Assembly (NCBI GenBank): GCA_034190875.2
Contig: CM067348.1
Location: forward strand, 8,079,563-8,143,562
Direction of reading: 5' to 3'
DNA length: 64,000 bases
Source of the DNA: Urechis unicinctus
Taxonomy: Eukaryota > Annelida > Polychaeta > Xenopneusta > Urechidae
Shown: piece after piece, positions 62,185-64,000 of the stretch
Layout: every line of letters starts with the position of its first letter
Position numbering within the stretch: position 1 is the stretch's first letter
Notes under the pieces: model-generated
What the model was told of the DNA's origin: nothing
The model's input: only the letters and a program-made list of their open reading frames with translations
Databases searched by the model: none
Made by a program: the position numbers and the translations under genes

Positions 62185-63300
62185 AAGACCGGGTTGCAAA
62201 TAAATAATTACTATTAATCCATGGGTTTGTTATCAACCGATGGTTTGGTAATTAAGAAAATGTATAATTGTTAGCATCAAGTTAGCGCCCCCCCCTCCCG
62301 TCCCCTCCTCTCCGTGCGACACAGCATTTACAGTGCTCCTCACTATATCCCAACGAGTGACGCGGCTGTGATAAGAAACATTGTATTCCAAGAAGTGACA
62401 TCCCTACCGGGGTTAGAAAGTTCCCCTCGGCGACATCCCAGCTTGGGTTAGAATGTTTCCCTCAGCGACATCCCAGCTGGGGTTAAAATGTTCCCCTCAG
62501 CGACATCCCTGCCGGGGTTAGAAAGTTCCCCTCAGCGACATCCCACCCGGGGTTAGAAAGTTCCTCTCAGCGACATCCCAGCTGGGGTTAGAATGTTTTG
62601 TCTCAGCGACATTCCAGCTGGGGTTAGAATGTTCCCCTCAGCGACATCCCTGTCGGGGTTAGAAAGTTCCCCTCAGCGACATCCCACCTGGGGTTAGAAT
62701 GTTTTGTTTCAGCGACATCCCAGCTTGGGTTAGAATGTTCCCCTCAGCGACATCCCTGCCGGGGTTAGAAAGTTCCCCTCAGCGACATCCCTTCCGTGGT
62801 TAGAAAGTTAAGCTCGGTGACATCCCAACTGGGGTTAGAATGGTCCCCTCAGCGATATCACACCCAGGGTTAGAATTGTCTCTTCAGCGAAATCCCACAC
62901 GGGGTTAGAATGTTACCCTCAGCAACAAAGGACCCGTGGTTAGAATAGTCATGTTTTCAATGTGAGTTTTTCTTACGATCCAGTTGAAATGATCATGAGG
63001 ATTTTTAAGATCATTACCAGTGATTGGCCAGCTATCAACTTGATCACTGTTAGTGAGATCCCACCTCTATGAGTGGACATTATTGTCAGTAACGAGATGA
63101 AAGGCGAGGGTGCGTTATGATTATGTACCAGATTGCGGCGCATTCAGTATGATGTTACTGAAGCCAGTAACTGATTCAATAAAAAGGCTGATATATGACA
63201 ATATAACATCAAACACTGTCAGTCAAGCGCGTCATAGCGAAAGGTAATGGTAACCGTAGAATGCAAGTGTCTCTTGAAGTCCTTTCCTTCATTGTTGAAA
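62185..63300. repeat. Segmental duplication, copy 2
   Basis: Same arms as copy 1: 62190-62270 (TTATCAACCGATGGTTTGGT in both) and about 62985-63290. The internal 35-bp array is expanded here. Confidence 0.9.
62390..62950. repeat. 35-bp tandem repeat, ~16 copies
   Basis: Core CAGCGACATCCCAGCTGGGG then TTAGAATGTTCCCCT. Variants ending GAAAG and GAATG alternate irregularly. Confidence 0.97.
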
Positions 63301-64000
63301 CCAAATAAACCCAATAAGCAACTCTACTCCAGGACTTGTGTTTTTTCCTCTGGCTGGTCCCCACTTAAGCAACTACAAGCAGCAACGAACGAAGGAGCGC
63401 GCACAAGCAAGAAAGTATAAGATGTGGTGGAGAATCTGGGCACGCTGACAGCTTCTACTGTGGTCAGTACACAATTTCCCAACGCTAGCGCTTACACGCT
63501 CCTTCGTTAGAGAAGAAAGCTGACAATTGCTTCACACGTCGAGAAGAGACACGAGGCCACAAATTACACCCGCAAACGTGACTCGGGGCAGCGGCAGTGT
63601 ACATAGGCCTCTTCCACTCGACTTGCCACCATTTAAGTCATACTAGCAACCTGGCGCTATCAAGACCAGACATCGAAGATGACGACCACACACCCCCTTT
63701 AGCTTATACCACTGGTAAGAAGTCACTCATATTTTACATTAAAATGAGTTGACTGTAAAACTAATACTGCTCATTCGGACCTTGCGCCGCGCATAAGTAC
63801 CTCCTCCACATAAAACACACTTCCCGCTATCGCCTTAGTTTTAACCTCCCTCATCCGACAAACATTATGCTAGGACGGGAAGACGCTTGATTGTTAAAAT
63901 TAATCGAAATTTCGTCCATATTCAAATTCAGTACTCAATATCATATTTGTTGGCGATCAATATGAGTGGGTGTTCTAGGACGCAAGGATGTGGCGCGGAA
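63301..64000. other. No gene recognised; short inverted repeat
   Basis: AACGAAGGAGCG (63388-63399) and CGCTCCTTCGTT (63497-63508) form a perfect 12-bp inverted pair with a ~97-bp loop. Nothing else identified. Confidence 0.4.

Noticed and set aside
63660..63720. First exon of a downstream gene (ATG 63679 before a GTAAGA donor)
   Set aside because: The frame meets a TAG after seven codons, before the donor.

Overview
The window is nuclear DNA of a multicellular animal, most likely a marine or other aquatic invertebrate. It holds one recognisable multi-exon gene with GT-AG introns, no compact operon-like coding, frequent CpG, and very many microsatellites and minisatellites. I cannot name the species or phylum. 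A lophotrochozoan would fit, but that is an inference.

The only gene I can name lies on the + strand, 43142-58743. It is a potassium-dependent sodium/calcium exchanger (NCKX, SLC24 family). I assembled it by eye as 11 coding exons with consistent splice phases (1,1,2,0,2,0,0,2,0,0), giving a protein of about 681 residues. Exons 2 (43799-43948), 4 (47365-47422) and 7 (52599-52772) carry no long open frame of their own and were found from splice sites, phase and family motifs. Both ion-binding alpha repeats are complete, including the acidic residues that bind Ca2+ and K+ in characterised NCKX proteins. The loop and helix wording is closest to the NCKX3/4/5 branch.

Region 1-43 kb holds no gene I can name. 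It contains an exact 261-bp tandem duplication (9773-10294) with an older relative at 143-205, a pair of diverged dispersed segments (about 2.9-3.3 and 13.0-13.4 kb), many simple-sequence tracts (the largest a ~740-bp CATA array at 31711-32452), minisatellites, and a cluster of unrecognised exon-like segments at 33.86-35.76 kb. A 20/40-bp higher-order tandem array sits at 41.57-42.38 kb, just upstream of the exchanger.

The exchanger's introns are also rich in tandem arrays: 54 bp after exon 3, GT before exon 4, TA, 31 bp and 39 bp in intron 7, and 30 bp just before exon 8. Intron 5 carries a short foldback element with poly-G/poly-C terminal inverted repeats and a 6-bp target duplication.

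Downstream (58.7-64 kb) is a probable 3' UTR, then a ~1-kb segment present twice (61.0-62.0 and 62.2-63.3 kb), each copy carrying a 35-bp minisatellite. The full CRE/bZIP palindrome TGACGTCA occurs at least 19 times in the window, against about one expected for a random 8-mer. I found no RNA gene, no CRISPR array and no autonomous transposon.
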